A stretch of 32,498 bases of DNA, taken from assembly GCF_902859945.1 (NCBI RefSeq), contig NZ_CADIKL010000060.1:1-32498 (forward strand), written 5' to 3'. The notes beneath the pieces were generated by a model. That model was not told the DNA's origin. It worked only from the letters and a program-made list of their open reading frames with translations, and made no database searches. This DNA is from Paraburkholderia caffeinitolerans. GTDB taxonomy: Bacteria; Pseudomonadota; Gammaproteobacteria; Burkholderiales; Burkholderiaceae. Position 1 is the stretch's first letter, and each line of letters opens with the position of its first letter. Shown here one piece after another: positions 8,364-18,246 of this stretch. Made by a program: the position numbers and the translations under genes.

Positions 8364-9959
8364 ATGCGCCCGATCACGATGGCGATGCTGCTAGGGATGA
8401 GTTGCCTGAGCGCCTGCATGCGCGTGGGGCCGGACTTCAAGCCTCAGCACGAAGCCTGGAGCGAGCACTGGACCAGCGCATCGATCGAGCAGGTCACGCA
8501 GCAGGTCACGCAGCAAGCCGCCGAGCCCGACGTCCGCCAATGGTGGCTGATTTTCGGCGACCGGAATCTCGAAAGCCTGATGGATGCCGCCGACGCCAAC
8601 AACGGCGACATCAAGATAGCCGGCCTGCGCGTGCTCGAGGCCCGCGCCCAGCTCGGCATCGCGCTCGCGGGGCGCTACCCGCAGGTGCAGCAGGTCAACG
8701 GCGACGTGTTCGCCTCGGCGCGCAAGCGCTCGGACGGCTTCAACCCGCGCTCTGGCGTCTACGCACAGTACGGCGCGGGCTTCAGCGTCGGCTGGGAACT
8801 CGACTTCTGGGGGCGTTTCGCGCGCGCCATCGAGTCGGCCGACGCCAACTTCTTCGCGGCGCAAGCCAACCGCGAGGCCGCGCTCGTGCTGTTGCACGCG
8901 CAGCTTGCCGATACGTATTTCACGCTGCGCACGGCCGAGGCCCGGCTGCGCATCGCGCGCGAGAACGCGCAGTTGCAAAAGCGCAGCTACGAGATCACGG
9001 AGAAACTGTTCAAGAGCGGCGAGACCGATGAACTGGATCTGCAGCAGGCGAAAACGCAGTACCTCGGCACCTTGAGCAGCATCCCCGATCTCGAAAGCCA
9101 GATCGAGCTCTCGCGTCACGCGCTATCCGTGCTGACGGGCCGGCCGCCCGGCCCGCTGCCGGAACTCGACGAGCAGCCTGGCAAGGAAGGCGTGGTCCCG
9201 CTCGTGAGCCGCGCCGTGCTGAGCGATGTGCCGGCCGATCTGCTGTTGCGCCGCCCCGATGTGCGCGCGGCCGAGTATCAGATGGCTGCCCAGTCGGCGC
9301 AAATTGGCGTGGCCGAGGCCGACTTCTATCCGTCGGTGTCGCTGCTGGGTTCGCTGTCGTGGAGCGCGAGCTCGCTCACGGGCTCGCCGAACACGCTGGG
9401 CGTGCTAATAGGCCCGAGCGTGACCTGGAACGTGTTCGATCACGGCCGGATCACCAACAACGTGCGCGTGCAGGACGCGCGGCTCCAACAGTTGACGCTC
9501 GCCTACCAGAACACCGTGCGCGAGGCGGCGCGCGAAGCCGACGACGCCGCCACGTCGCTGATCGCCGCGCTGCGGCGCGAAACCATCCTGAACGACGCGC
9601 AAACGGCCGCGCGGCGTTCGCTCACGCTCGCCAACACGATCTACCGCGAAGGCTATTCGGACTTCCAGCGCGTGCTCGATGCGCAGCGCGCCCTGTTCAC
9701 CCAGCAGGACGCCTACATCGTCAACCGCAGCAATGCCGTGGGCAGTCTGATCGCGCTTTACAAGGCGCTCGGGGGCGGCTGGTACACGGCGCAGCCGCTC
9801 GTCGACGCCGCGACCCGCGCGCAAATGCAACAGCGCACCGACTGGGGCGATCTGATCGACGATGCGAGCGCCGCTTCTGCGCCTGCTGCAGTCGGCCCTG
9901 CAGTCGCCCCCGCAGCCACCGCTGCCCCCACCGCTCCCGCCCAAGGTGCGTCCCGATGA
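8364..9959 (+). CDS. NodT-family efflux outer-membrane lipoprotein
   Basis: TolC/OprM-type outer-membrane channel, 531 aa from the chosen ATG. A lipoprotein signal ends in CLSAC (Cys18), followed by MRVGPDFKP, the usual start of this family. Two outer-membrane-efflux repeats follow, with ADTYFTLRTAEARL and LSVLTGRPPGPLPE, and the conserved PADLLLRRPDVRAAEYQMAAQSAQIGVAEADFYPS. The C-terminal tail is rich in Ala and Pro (about residues 505-531). A GTG at 8352 is an alternative start. Its last bases overlap the adaptor start (ATGA, 9956-9959), which ties it to that adaptor rather than to the RND pump further on, which has its own channel. Confidence 0.92.
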   Translation: MRPITMAMLLGMSCLSACMRVGPDFKPQHEAWSEHWTSASIEQVTQQVTQQAAEPDVRQWWLIFGDRNLESLMDAADANNGDIKIAGLRVLEARAQLGIALAGRYPQVQQVNGDVFASARKRSDGFNPRSGVYAQYGAGFSVGWELDFWGRFARAIESADANFFAAQANREAALVLLHAQLADTYFTLRTAEARLRIARENAQLQKRSYEITEKLFKSGETDELDLQQAKTQYLGTLSSIPDLESQIELSRHALSVLTGRPPGPLPELDEQPGKEGVVPLVSRAVLSDVPADLLLRRPDVRAAEYQMAAQSAQIGVAEADFYPSVSLLGSLSWSASSLTGSPNTLGVLIGPSVTWNVFDHGRITNNVRVQDARLQQLTLAYQNTVREAAREADDAATSLIAALRRETILNDAQTAARRSLTLANTIYREGYSDFQRVLDAQRALFTQQDAYIVNRSNAVGSLIALYKALGGGWYTAQPLVDAATRAQMQQRTDWGDLIDDASAASAPAAVGPAVAPAATAAPTAPAQGASR

Positions 9960-11086
9960 GCCCTGCAAACGACAGCCCCGAATCCCCGCAAGCCGCGCAG
10001 GCACAGGAGCCGGCCGCCGAACCCTCGGGCAAGGCGCTGAAGTGGATCGTCCGGCTGATCGTCGTGAGCCTGATCTGGTATCTGCTCGCCGACCGCTTCA
10101 CGCCCTATACGCAGCAGGCGCGCGTGCAGGCCTTCGTCGTGCCGGTGGCCGCCGAAGTGGCGGGACGCATCACGCGCGTGGCCGTGCACAACAACCAGGA
10201 GGTCAAGGCCGGCGATGTGCTGTTCGAAATCGACGGCGACCAATACCGTGTCGCCGTCGACCGGGCGCGCGCCGACTACGAGACCACGCGCCGCCAGGTT
10301 GGCGCGAGCACGGCCGGCATCGATTCGGCGCTGGCCTCGTTGCGGGCGGCGCTCGCGAACGAAGTCAAGGCGCGCCAGGACAGGGATCGCCTCGAGCGGC
10401 TCTACCGCGAAGACGAAGGCACCGTTTCGCTGCGCCGCATCGAGGTCGCACGCGCCACGCACGAGCAGGCCCAGAGCCAGGTGGAGGCCGCGCGCGCCGA
10501 AGTGGAGCGCGCCCGCGAACAACAAGGCGGCAGCGAAGCGCAGAACGCGCAGTTGCGCAGCGCGGCCGCGGCCGTGAAGAAAGCGGAACTCGATCTGGCC
10601 GATACGCGGATCAAGGCCCGCACGGGCGGCGTGATCACCGATCTGCGCGCGGAAGTGGGCCAGTTCGCGGCGGCCGGCAGTCCGGTGATGACGCTGATTG
10701 CGATCCGCGATGTCTGGATCAGCGCCGACATGACCGAGAACAATCTCGGCCATCTACGGCCCGGCACGCCGGTGGAAATCTCGCTGGACGCGCTGCCGGG
10801 CGAAGTCTTCCACGGCAAGATCCGCAGCATCGGCTATGGCGTGAGCACGGGGCAGAGCACGCCGCCCGGCAGCCTGCCTACCGTGCAGAACAGCCGCGAC
10901 TGGCTGCGGCCCGCGCAACGCTTTCCGGTGATCGTCGAGTTCGACCCGAATGAGCGCACGCGTCTGCACGACATGCGCGTGGGCGGCCAGGCCGAGGTGA
11001 TGGCGTTCCCCACCCAGACCAATCCGCTCAATCCGCTGGGCCACGTGTTCGTGCGCGTGATGAGCTGGGTCTCGTACATTTACTGA
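9956..11086 (+). CDS. HlyD/EmrA-type membrane-fusion (adaptor) protein
   Basis: Periplasmic adaptor of 376 aa anchored by one membrane helix (residues about 30-45, WIVRLIVVSLIWYLLA). A barrel-sandwich part includes VPVAAEVAGRITRVAVHNNQEVKAGDVLFEIDGDQY, then a long alpha-helical hairpin (about 90-210, many Ala, Arg and Glu). The second lipoyl half (LADTRIKARTGGVITDLRAEVGQF) and a beta domain (VWISADMTENNLGHLRPGTPVEISLDALPG) follow. This is the arrangement of EmrA/AaeA/YibH-type adaptors. It overlaps the preceding channel gene by four bases and is followed after 13 bases by the DUF2955 gene, the usual inner-membrane partner of YibH-like adaptors. Confidence 0.92.
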   Translation: MSPANDSPESPQAAQAQEPAAEPSGKALKWIVRLIVVSLIWYLLADRFTPYTQQARVQAFVVPVAAEVAGRITRVAVHNNQEVKAGDVLFEIDGDQYRVAVDRARADYETTRRQVGASTAGIDSALASLRAALANEVKARQDRDRLERLYREDEGTVSLRRIEVARATHEQAQSQVEAARAEVERAREQQGGSEAQNAQLRSAAAAVKKAELDLADTRIKARTGGVITDLRAEVGQFAAAGSPVMTLIAIRDVWISADMTENNLGHLRPGTPVEISLDALPGEVFHGKIRSIGYGVSTGQSTPPGSLPTVQNSRDWLRPAQRFPVIVEFDPNERTRLHDMRVGGQAEVMAFPTQTNPLNPLGHVFVRVMSWVSYIY

Positions 11087-11099
11087 CCATGCACTGACC

Positions 11100-12119
11100 A
11101 TGTCGACGGCCAACCGGCTCCAGCTTCCCGGCCTCCGTGCGCTGCGCCTCGCCACCGGCACGGCGCTGTGCCTCGCGATCAGTTTCGCGCTGGATTTCCC
11201 GATTCCCGTGGTCGGGCCGGTGTTCGCCGTGTTTCTGCTCGCGACCCAAACCCGGCCGTTGTCGCTCAAGACCGGCACGATACTCGTGCTGGTCGTGGCG
11301 TCCACCACCGGCAGCGGCCTGCTGCTGGTGCCGCTGCTGCGTCACTACGCGTTCGCGGGCGTGCTGATCGTGGCCGTCCTGCTCTTTCTCGCCTTTCATT
11401 ACGGGCTGCGCGGCGGCAACAATCTGGTCGCCACATTTCTGGTGGCGGGACTAACGATGATTTCCGCCGCGGGCACGAGCGACTTCCAACTGGCCGTGAC
11501 GGTGATCGGCGCGCTGGCGAAGGGGCTGCTGCTAGCCGTGCTGGTGTCGGCGCTCACGCACCGCCTGCTCCCCGAACCCGCGGACGCGCCGCGCGCGCCG
11601 GCCGCGCGCGCGCTGCCCGACGCTCAGGCGAGGCGCATTGCACTGCGCGCCGCGCTCGTGGTGATGCCGGCCTATCTTCTTGCGATGACCGATCCGGCCA
11701 GCTACATGCCGATCATCATGAAGTCCGTCAGCCTCGGCAGGCAAAGCTGCACCACGACGGCCCGCCATGCGGCGCGCGATCTGATCGGCTCGACGCTGCT
11801 GGGCGGCGTGCTCGCGATCGCGTTCTGGTTCTCGCTCAGGCTCTTTGTGCACCTGTGGATGTTTTTCCTGTGGATGGCGCTGTTCGGCTTGTTGGTGGGC
11901 CGCAAGTTGTATCGCCTCAGCCCGACGCGCTACTCGCCGGGATTCTGGCTGAACAGCCTCGTCACCATGATCATTCTGCTCGGGCAGTCGGTGCAGGACA
12001 GCGTAGCCGGCAAGGACGTGTACACCGCCTTCGCGGTGCGCATGGGGCTCTTTCTGGTCGTCACGGTCTATGCATGCCTGATGCTCCTGCTCTTCGAGCA
12101 ACGGCGCGGCGCGGGCTGA
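11100..12119 (+). CDS. DUF2955 (FUSC-like) inner-membrane protein
   Basis: Integral membrane protein of 339 aa with two blocks of hydrophobic helices (residues about 15-155 and 180-330) separated by an Ala/Pro-rich linker. This half-and-half plan is shared with AaeB/FUSC-type aromatic acid exporters. Recognisable segments include LRLATGTALCLAISFALDFPIPVVGPVFAVFLLA and LGRQSCTTTARHAARDLIGSTLLGG. DUF2955 proteins habitually sit next to HlyD-type adaptors, as here, and probably form the inner-membrane part of the pump. The substrate is unknown; by analogy, aromatic acids or other weak acids are candidates. It ends 22 bases from the stop of the convergent RND pump operon. Confidence 0.85.
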   Translation: MSTANRLQLPGLRALRLATGTALCLAISFALDFPIPVVGPVFAVFLLATQTRPLSLKTGTILVLVVASTTGSGLLLVPLLRHYAFAGVLIVAVLLFLAFHYGLRGGNNLVATFLVAGLTMISAAGTSDFQLAVTVIGALAKGLLLAVLVSALTHRLLPEPADAPRAPAARALPDAQARRIALRAALVVMPAYLLAMTDPASYMPIIMKSVSLGRQSCTTTARHAARDLIGSTLLGGVLAIAFWFSLRLFVHLWMFFLWMALFGLLVGRKLYRLSPTRYSPGFWLNSLVTMIILLGQSVQDSVAGKDVYTAFAVRMGLFLVVTVYACLMLLLFEQRRGAG

Positions 12120-12141
12120 GGAGCCGCGCGGTCCGGTGGCG

Positions 12142-13671
12142 CTATCCTCCCGTGGCGCCCGAGGCGCTCGCCACATCCGCCGCGTGCCCCTGCTGCGCTT
12201 GCGGCGCCTGGGTTGCCGATGCGGGATTCGCGGGCGCCGGCGTCGTCATGCGTTCGGCCTGCGTCACCCAGCCTCCGCCCATCGTCTTGTAGAGGCTGAC
12301 GTAATACGTCAGCACGGCGGCCTCGGTTTGCGTATAGGTAAGCTGCGCGTTGAAAAGACTGCGCTCGGCGTCGAGCACCTCGATATAGCTCGTGTAGCCG
12401 CCCTCATAACGCTTGCGCGCGAGCCGCGCATAGGTCGTCAAGGCTTCGACCTGCCGGCCCTGGGCGACCAGTTGAGTCTGCGTCTTCTGCAGCGCGATCA
12501 GCGAATCCTCGACTTGCTGGAACGCCGTCTGCACCGCCTGAAGATACGTATAGAGCGCTTCCTGCTCACGCGCTTCGGCCAGATGGACCTGCCCGGTAAT
12601 GTTGCCGCCGGTGAAAATCGGCTGCGTGATCGCGCCGCCCACCGACCAGATATAGGCCGGCCCGGTGAGCAAGCTCGAAAACACCGTACTGGCCGCGCCG
12701 ATCAGCCCCGACACCGAGATGGTCGGAAAGTACAGCGCGCGCGCCGCGCCGATCTGCGCATTCTGCGCGATCAGGCTCTGTTCCGCCGCCAGCAGATCGG
12801 GACGCCGGACCAGCAGGTCCGACGGCACGCCGGCGGGCACGGCCGGCAACTCGATCGACTGCAGGTCGCGCCCGCGCGGGATCGGGCCGGGGTTCTGCGC
12901 GAGCAGCACGGAGAGCGCATCCTCCTGCTGGGCAATCTGCATCTCGATCACAGGAATCGTGGCGAGCGCGGCTTCGTATTCGGACTGGCTTTGCGCCAGT
13001 TCCATTTGCGACACTTCCCCGTGCTTGAAGCGCAGCGAGAACACGCGCACCGACTCGGCGCGGCTCGTGGCCGTGGCCTGCGCAATCTCGAGCTGCCGGT
13101 CGAGGCTGCGCAGATTGAAGTACGACACCGCCACCGAAACCACCAGCGTGAGGATGGTGTCGCGCCGCCCTTCCACGGTCGCCGCGAGTTCGGCGCGCGC
13201 GGCCTCGGTCAGGCGGCGCGTGCGGCCGAACAGGTCGATGTTCATCGACGCGGCCAGCGTTGGCGAAAACAGGTTGTAGACCGGATCGACGTTCGCGGGC
13301 AGCGGCACGCCGCCCAGCGACGACGAGCGCTGGCGCGACGCGCTGAAGCCCGCGCCCACCTGCGGATAGAACGCCGAACGCGTGATCTGCAACTGCGCGG
13401 CGAATTCGTCGATGCGGGCGGCGGCGATCTTCACGTCGCGATTGCGTTCGAGCGCCGTGCTGATCAGTTGATCGAGCACCGGGTCCTGGAATTGTTCCCA
13501 CCACACCGTGTTCGCCACGTCGGCGACTTCGCCGCTCGCGAACCGGTAGGTCGCGGGCACCTCGACGTTCGGGCGCACGTAGTTCGGGCCTGGCAGACAA
13601 GCGCTCAGGGTGAATACCAGCAACGGCGAGAGCCGGCGCACCAGGGTGGACAAACGGGCGGGCGCGCGCAT
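12142..13671 (-). CDS. RND efflux outer-membrane factor (OprM/NodT family lipoprotein)
   Basis: Outer-membrane channel of the adjacent RND pump, 509 aa. The lipoprotein signal ends in TLSAC (Cys25), followed by LPGPNYVRPNVEVPATYRF, typical of OprM relatives. Both repeat domains are intact, with VPSDLLVRRPDLLAAEQSLIAQNAQIGAARALYFPTIS and the C-terminal RYEGGYTSYIEVLDAERSLF and LYKTMGGGW. The start at 13671 lies one base after the stop of the permease gene; an upstream in-frame ATG inside that gene is unlikely. It shares only family-level similarity with the other channel in this window (8364-9959), so the pair is not a recent duplication. The tail after residue about 475 is low-complexity Ala/Pro/Gln. 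Confidence 0.93.
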   Translation of the reverse strand: MRAPARLSTLVRRLSPLLVFTLSACLPGPNYVRPNVEVPATYRFASGEVADVANTVWWEQFQDPVLDQLISTALERNRDVKIAAARIDEFAAQLQITRSAFYPQVGAGFSASRQRSSSLGGVPLPANVDPVYNLFSPTLAASMNIDLFGRTRRLTEAARAELAATVEGRRDTILTLVVSVAVSYFNLRSLDRQLEIAQATATSRAESVRVFSLRFKHGEVSQMELAQSQSEYEAALATIPVIEMQIAQQEDALSVLLAQNPGPIPRGRDLQSIELPAVPAGVPSDLLVRRPDLLAAEQSLIAQNAQIGAARALYFPTISVSGLIGAASTVFSSLLTGPAYIWSVGGAITQPIFTGGNITGQVHLAEAREQEALYTYLQAVQTAFQQVEDSLIALQKTQTQLVAQGRQVEALTTYARLARKRYEGGYTSYIEVLDAERSLFNAQLTYTQTEAAVLTYYVSLYKTMGGGWVTQAERMTTPAPANPASATQAPQAQQGHAADVASASGATGG

Positions 13672-13672
13672 C

Positions 13673-16600
13673 TCAGCGACCCTCGCGCGGTGCGGAAGGC
13701 GTGCCCTCGGGCGCCCCGCCCCCGCCTGCGGCCGGACCACCCGCGTCCGGCTTGGCCGCCCCCTTGTTCTTGCGCGACGACAGCGTTTCGAGCAGGTAGT
13801 AGAACATCGGGATGAAGAACACGGCGATCACGGTCGCGCCGAGCATGCCGCCGATCACGCCCGTGCCGATCGAGTGGCGGCTGTTGGCCGATGCCCCCGT
13901 GGCGATGGCGAGCGGCACGCAGCCAAGAATGAACGCGAGCGAGGTCATGACGATCGGCCTCAAGCGCTCTTCGGACGCCACGATGGTTGCGTCGAGCACC
14001 GACGCGCCCCCCTCGCGGTTCATCACCGCGAACTCGAAGATGAGAATCGCGTTCTTCGCAGCCAGCGCAACCAGCATGGTGAGCCCGATCTGGAAGTAAA
14101 TGTCGTTCTCCAACCCGCGCAACAGGATGGCGAGCAACGCGCCGAACAGCGCGAACGGCACCGCCATCAGCACGCCAACCGGCAGCGACCATTTTTCGTA
14201 CTGCGCCGCGAGAATCAGGAACACCATCACGAGGCCGAACACGAACACCGCACCCGAGGTCCCGCCCGATTTGCGCGCTTCATACGCCTCGCCGCTCCAT
14301 GCGACGCCGAACCCGTTCGGCATCTGCGCCGCGATTTCCTCCAGCGCCGCAATCACCTGCCCCGAACTGTATCCAGGCGCGGCATTGGCCGTGACCAGCA
14401 CCGCGGGGAAGTTGTTGAAGCGCGTGAGCAAGTCCGGTCCCGTCACGTAGCGGTAATTCGCCACGGCGCGCAGCGGCACCATCGTGTTGGTCTTGCTTCG
14501 CACATAGATGCGGTCCAGATCGTCGGGTCTCAGGCGGGTGCTCGGATCGGCCTGCAGAATCACCTGCCATAGCCGGCTCGATCGATTGAACTGCGACACA
14601 TACAGCGAACCGAACATGGTCTGCATTGCGCTGTACACATCCTCCACCGGCACGCCGAGCGTTTCGGAGCGCTCGCGGTCGACGTCGACGAGCAGTTGCT
14701 GCGAATTGGGATTGAACGTGGTCGTGACGCGCGCGAGTTCGGGCCGTTGGCGCGCCCGCGCGATGAACTGGCGCACCACTTCCGCCAGTTGCGCGATGGT
14801 CGCGTCGCCTTTGCTCTGAATCCACACCTCGGTGCCGCCCGTGGTGCCCAGACCCGGGATCGAAGGCGGGTTGACCGGAATGACGACCCCCTCCTTGATG
14901 GTCGACAGCGCCTTGTACGCATTGACCAGCACCGCGCGCGCATTTTGTTCCTTCGCGTGCCCGCCCGAGTAGCGTTCGTCGAAACCCTTGAGCCCGACGA
15001 AGAAGGTGCTCGCGTTGTTCTTGTTCTGCACGTCGAGCAGGCTGTAGCCGTCGACGGTGGCAATGCCGCTCACGGCATCCTGCTTCATGAAGTACGCCGC
15101 CACCTTGTCCGAGACCTCCGCCGTGCGGTCGAGACTCGCGGCATCGGGCATCGTCACCGCGCCGAGCAGGTAGCCCTGGTCCTCGGGCGGCAGGAAGGCG
15201 GACGGAACGGCCTTCATCATCAGGACCGAGACGACGATCATGCCCGCGAACAACACGAGCGAGAGCACCCAGCGCCGGATGACCTTGTGGACGGTGCTGA
15301 CGTACCCCTTCGTCATGCGTCCGAACGCGTTCTCGAACCAGCGGAAGAAGCCTTTCTTCTCCTTATGGCTGTGCTTGAGCAGCAGCGATGCGAGCGCGGG
15401 CGACAAGGTCAGCGCGACGATGCCCGAAATCACCACGGAAATGGCGATGGTGATGGCGAACTGCTTGTACAACTGCCCGGTGATCCCGCTCACGAACGCG
15501 ACCGGAATGAACACGGCGCACAGCACCAGCACGATGGCGACGACCGGCCCGGCCACCTCGTCCATGGCGCGCTTGGCGGCGGTCTTTGGATCGAGCTTGT
15601 GGACCGTCATGTTGCGCTCGACGTTTTCGATCACGACGATGGCGTCGTCCACCACGATGCCGATCGCCAGCACCATGCCGAATAGTGTCAGCATGTTGAT
15701 CGAAAACCCGAGCAGCGCCATGCCCATCGCCGTGCCGACGATCGACACCGGCACCGCGATAACCGGAATCAGCGTCGCGCGCAGACTTTGCAGGAACACG
15801 TACACGACGATCACGACCAGCACCAGCGCTTCAAAGAAGGTGTGCACCACGTCCGAAATCGAAGCGCGCGTGAACTCGGTCGTGTCCATCGCGATCTTGT
15901 AGTCGAGCCCCTCGGGGAACGACTGCTTGAGTTCTGCGAGCGTCGCGTTCACCTGTTTCGACACGTCGAGCGCATTCGCACCCGGCTGCTGATAGACCGC
16001 GATGATGGTGGCCGGCTTGCCCTGGTAGCGGCTGCGGATCGAGTAGTCCTTCTGCCCGAGTTCCGCCCGGCCCACGTCCTTCAGCCGCACGATCGCCGCA
16101 CCCTCGCTGGCCGCGCGCAGAATGATGTTATCGAACTCCGAGGGCTGCGCGAGCCGGCCCGGCGTGGTCACGGCGAACGACTGCTCGACGGGCGAGCCGG
16201 TTGGCGACTGGCCGATACGCCCCACCGCGAATTGCTGGTTCTGGTTCTGCACCGCCCGTTGCACGTCGGCCACCGTGATGCCCAGTTGCGCCATGCGGTC
16301 GGGCTTCAGCCAGACGCGCATCGCGTAGTCCGGCGTGCCGAAGATGCTCGACTGGTTCGCGCCCGGTATGCGCTTGAGCGCATCGAGCACATAGATGTTC
16401 GCGTAGTTCGCAATATAAGTGCTGTCGTAGCGCTCATCGGGCGAATAGATCGCGATCACCATCATGAACGCCGACGACTTCTTCTGCACCTGCACGCCCT
16501 GCGACTGAACCGACTGCGGCAGTTGCGGCAGCGCGAGATTGACGCGGTTCTGCACGTCGACCTGCGCGAGCTGCGGGTTGGTGCCGATCTCGAAGAAGGC

Positions 16601-16879
16601 GTTGATCGTCAGATTGCCAGTCGATGAACTCGACGAGTTCATGTAAATCATGTTGTCGGCGCCGTTCACCTGCTGCTCGATCGGTGCGGCAACGTTGTTG
16701 GCGACCACCTCCGCGCTCGCCCCTGGATACGTCGCGCTGATCGTGATCTGCGGCGGCGTGATGTCCGGATACTGGGCGACCGGCAGCGCCAGCATGGTCA
16801 GCGCGCCACCCAGCGTGATGACGATGGAGATGACCGAAGCGAAGATCGGCCGGTCGATGCAGAAGTGGGAGATGCTCAT
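13673..16879 (-). CDS. RND multidrug efflux permease (AcrB/MexB family)
   Basis: Inner-membrane proton-driven pump of the hydrophobe/amphiphile efflux-1 class, 1068 aa. It has twelve predicted helices and two large periplasmic loops. The proton-relay residues are present: the Asp pair in GIVVDDAIVVIENVERNM (helix 4) and the Lys in ALAAKNAILIFEFA (helix 10). The N-terminus SHFCIDRPIFASVISIVITLGGALTMLALPVAQYPDI and the GRIGQSPTGSPVEQSFAVTTPGRL loop are classic for the family. The C-terminus ends in a Gly/Pro-rich tail. It lies between adaptor and channel genes with 12- and 1-base gaps. The likely role is export of drugs, solvents or dyes; the substrate range is not readable. Confidence 0.96.
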   Translation of the reverse strand: MSISHFCIDRPIFASVISIVITLGGALTMLALPVAQYPDITPPQITISATYPGASAEVVANNVAAPIEQQVNGADNMIYMNSSSSSTGNLTINAFFEIGTNPQLAQVDVQNRVNLALPQLPQSVQSQGVQVQKKSSAFMMVIAIYSPDERYDSTYIANYANIYVLDALKRIPGANQSSIFGTPDYAMRVWLKPDRMAQLGITVADVQRAVQNQNQQFAVGRIGQSPTGSPVEQSFAVTTPGRLAQPSEFDNIILRAASEGAAIVRLKDVGRAELGQKDYSIRSRYQGKPATIIAVYQQPGANALDVSKQVNATLAELKQSFPEGLDYKIAMDTTEFTRASISDVVHTFFEALVLVVIVVYVFLQSLRATLIPVIAVPVSIVGTAMGMALLGFSINMLTLFGMVLAIGIVVDDAIVVIENVERNMTVHKLDPKTAAKRAMDEVAGPVVAIVLVLCAVFIPVAFVSGITGQLYKQFAITIAISVVISGIVALTLSPALASLLLKHSHKEKKGFFRWFENAFGRMTKGYVSTVHKVIRRWVLSLVLFAGMIVVSVLMMKAVPSAFLPPEDQGYLLGAVTMPDAASLDRTAEVSDKVAAYFMKQDAVSGIATVDGYSLLDVQNKNNASTFFVGLKGFDERYSGGHAKEQNARAVLVNAYKALSTIKEGVVIPVNPPSIPGLGTTGGTEVWIQSKGDATIAQLAEVVRQFIARARQRPELARVTTTFNPNSQQLLVDVDRERSETLGVPVEDVYSAMQTMFGSLYVSQFNRSSRLWQVILQADPSTRLRPDDLDRIYVRSKTNTMVPLRAVANYRYVTGPDLLTRFNNFPAVLVTANAAPGYSSGQVIAALEEIAAQMPNGFGVAWSGEAYEARKSGGTSGAVFVFGLVMVFLILAAQYEKWSLPVGVLMAVPFALFGALLAILLRGLENDIYFQIGLTMLVALAAKNAILIFEFAVMNREGGASVLDATIVASEERLRPIVMTSLAFILGCVPLAIATGASANSRHSIGTGVIGGMLGATVIAVFFIPMFYYLLETLSSRKNKGAAKPDAGGPAAGGGGAPEGTPSAPREGR

Positions 16880-16891
16880 CGACGCGTCCCG

Positions 16892-18124
16892 TCAGTTGGC
16901 TGCAGCTGATGCCGGCTGCTGATCTTGATCGGGCTTCGTAACGATCTTGACGGGGGTGTCGGCCACGACGCGTATCGCGCCATCGACGACGACCCGCTCG
17001 CCGTCTTTCAGGCCGTCGAGGATGAACCAGTCGTCGCCGTGCCACTCGCCCACCTCGACCACGCGCTGCCGCGCCTTGCCGTCCTTGCCCACGACCCAGA
17101 CAAAATGGCTTTTCGCGCCCTGCAGCACGGCGCGTTGCGGCACGAGAATGGCGTTGGGGCGGATCGCGCCCGAGATGCGCGCGCGCACGAACTGGCCTGG
17201 GCGCAATGTGCCATCCGGATTGGCGAACACCGCCCGCACGAGAAACGTGCCGGTTTCGGTGTTGAACGCGGGATTGGCGAAGTCGATATTGCCGTGTCCC
17301 TTGTAGGTCGAACCATCGGCAAGCTGAAGCGAGACGGAGAACGCGTTGTTCGCGGGAAAACGCAACTGCCCCGATGAAACCTGATCCCGGTAGCGCAGTT
17401 GCTGGTTTTCCGAAATGCTGAAGTTGACCCACATCGGGTCCAGTTGATAGACGTAGGTCAGCAGCCCATTTTGCGTCGCGGTGACGTAGCTGCCGTCCTG
17501 TTGCCGTGCGAAGCTCGACAGTCCGGTCAGCGGCGACTTGATCGTCGTGTAGCTCAGGTTGAGCAAGGCCGTGTCGACCTCGCCCTGCGCAGCGATCACC
17601 GCGGCCTTCGACTGCTTCTCGTTGCCGACCGCGTCATCGAGATCCTTCTTGCTCAAGGCATTTTCGGCCGCCAGCGGTCTCACGCGCGCGAGATTGGCCT
17701 CGGCCACTTCAAGGCGCGCCTGCTGCTGGGCCAGTTGCCCCTTGGCGGTTCTCAGCGCCGCTTCGAACGGCTTGGGGTCCATCTGGAACATGGTCTGGCC
17801 GGCCTTGACCATCTGGCCTTCCGTGTACATGCGCTGGTCGAGGAAGCCGTCGACGCGCGCGCGTATCTCGACTTCGCGCGAACTCTCGGTCTGCGCGGTG
17901 AACTCGAAATCCACAGGGGTGTCGTGCGGCGCCACCGTCGTGACGGTGACCTCCACCTGGGGGGGCGGCGGAAGGGCCTCTTTCTTGCTGCACCCGTCAA
18001 CCAGGCCCAGAAGCGCAATGGCGAAGGCCATCGCGAACATGCCCAAGGGGCGGGACCGGCAAGCCGATGCCGGCGCCGGTCGCCATTGCAGCGGCTCATT
18101 CTCATGCATGCACGCGCGCGCCAT
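16892..18124 (-). CDS. RND efflux periplasmic adaptor (AcrA/MexA family lipoprotein)
   Basis: Membrane-fusion protein linking the RND permease to its channel, 410 aa. After a basic stretch and hydrophobic segment (MFAMAFAIALLGLVDGC) it has a likely lipid-modified Cys45, though Asp at -2 is unusual for a lipobox. The lipoyl halves (REVEIRARVDGFLDQRMYTEGQMVKAGQTMFQMDP and LNLSYTTIKSPLTGLSS) flank a helical hairpin. A beta-barrel and membrane-proximal domain follow (GTFLVRAVFANPDGTLRPGQFVRARI). The start at 18124 was chosen for GAGG five bases upstream; the frame is open to 18289, which would run through site C. First gene of the operon, 122 bp from site C. Confidence 0.93.
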   Translation of the reverse strand: MARACMHENEPLQWRPAPASACRSRPLGMFAMAFAIALLGLVDGCSKKEALPPPPQVEVTVTTVAPHDTPVDFEFTAQTESSREVEIRARVDGFLDQRMYTEGQMVKAGQTMFQMDPKPFEAALRTAKGQLAQQQARLEVAEANLARVRPLAAENALSKKDLDDAVGNEKQSKAAVIAAQGEVDTALLNLSYTTIKSPLTGLSSFARQQDGSYVTATQNGLLTYVYQLDPMWVNFSISENQQLRYRDQVSSGQLRFPANNAFSVSLQLADGSTYKGHGNIDFANPAFNTETGTFLVRAVFANPDGTLRPGQFVRARISGAIRPNAILVPQRAVLQGAKSHFVWVVGKDGKARQRVVEVGEWHGDDWFILDGLKDGERVVVDGAIRVVADTPVKIVTKPDQDQQPASAAAN

Positions 18125-18246
18125 CGTTGCCTCAGAGTGCTTGAACGTACCCATCAGGTCATGCCCGCGCGCAGGGAAACTGCGCGGCGCGGCAAGCCTG
18201 CCGCTGAATCGCCGGAGGCCAGTATGGCAATGCACGATACCGTCAG

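Noticed and set aside
8364..13671. Two NodT-type channels as a recent duplication.
   Set aside because: They belong to different operons on opposite strands and share only family-level similarity.
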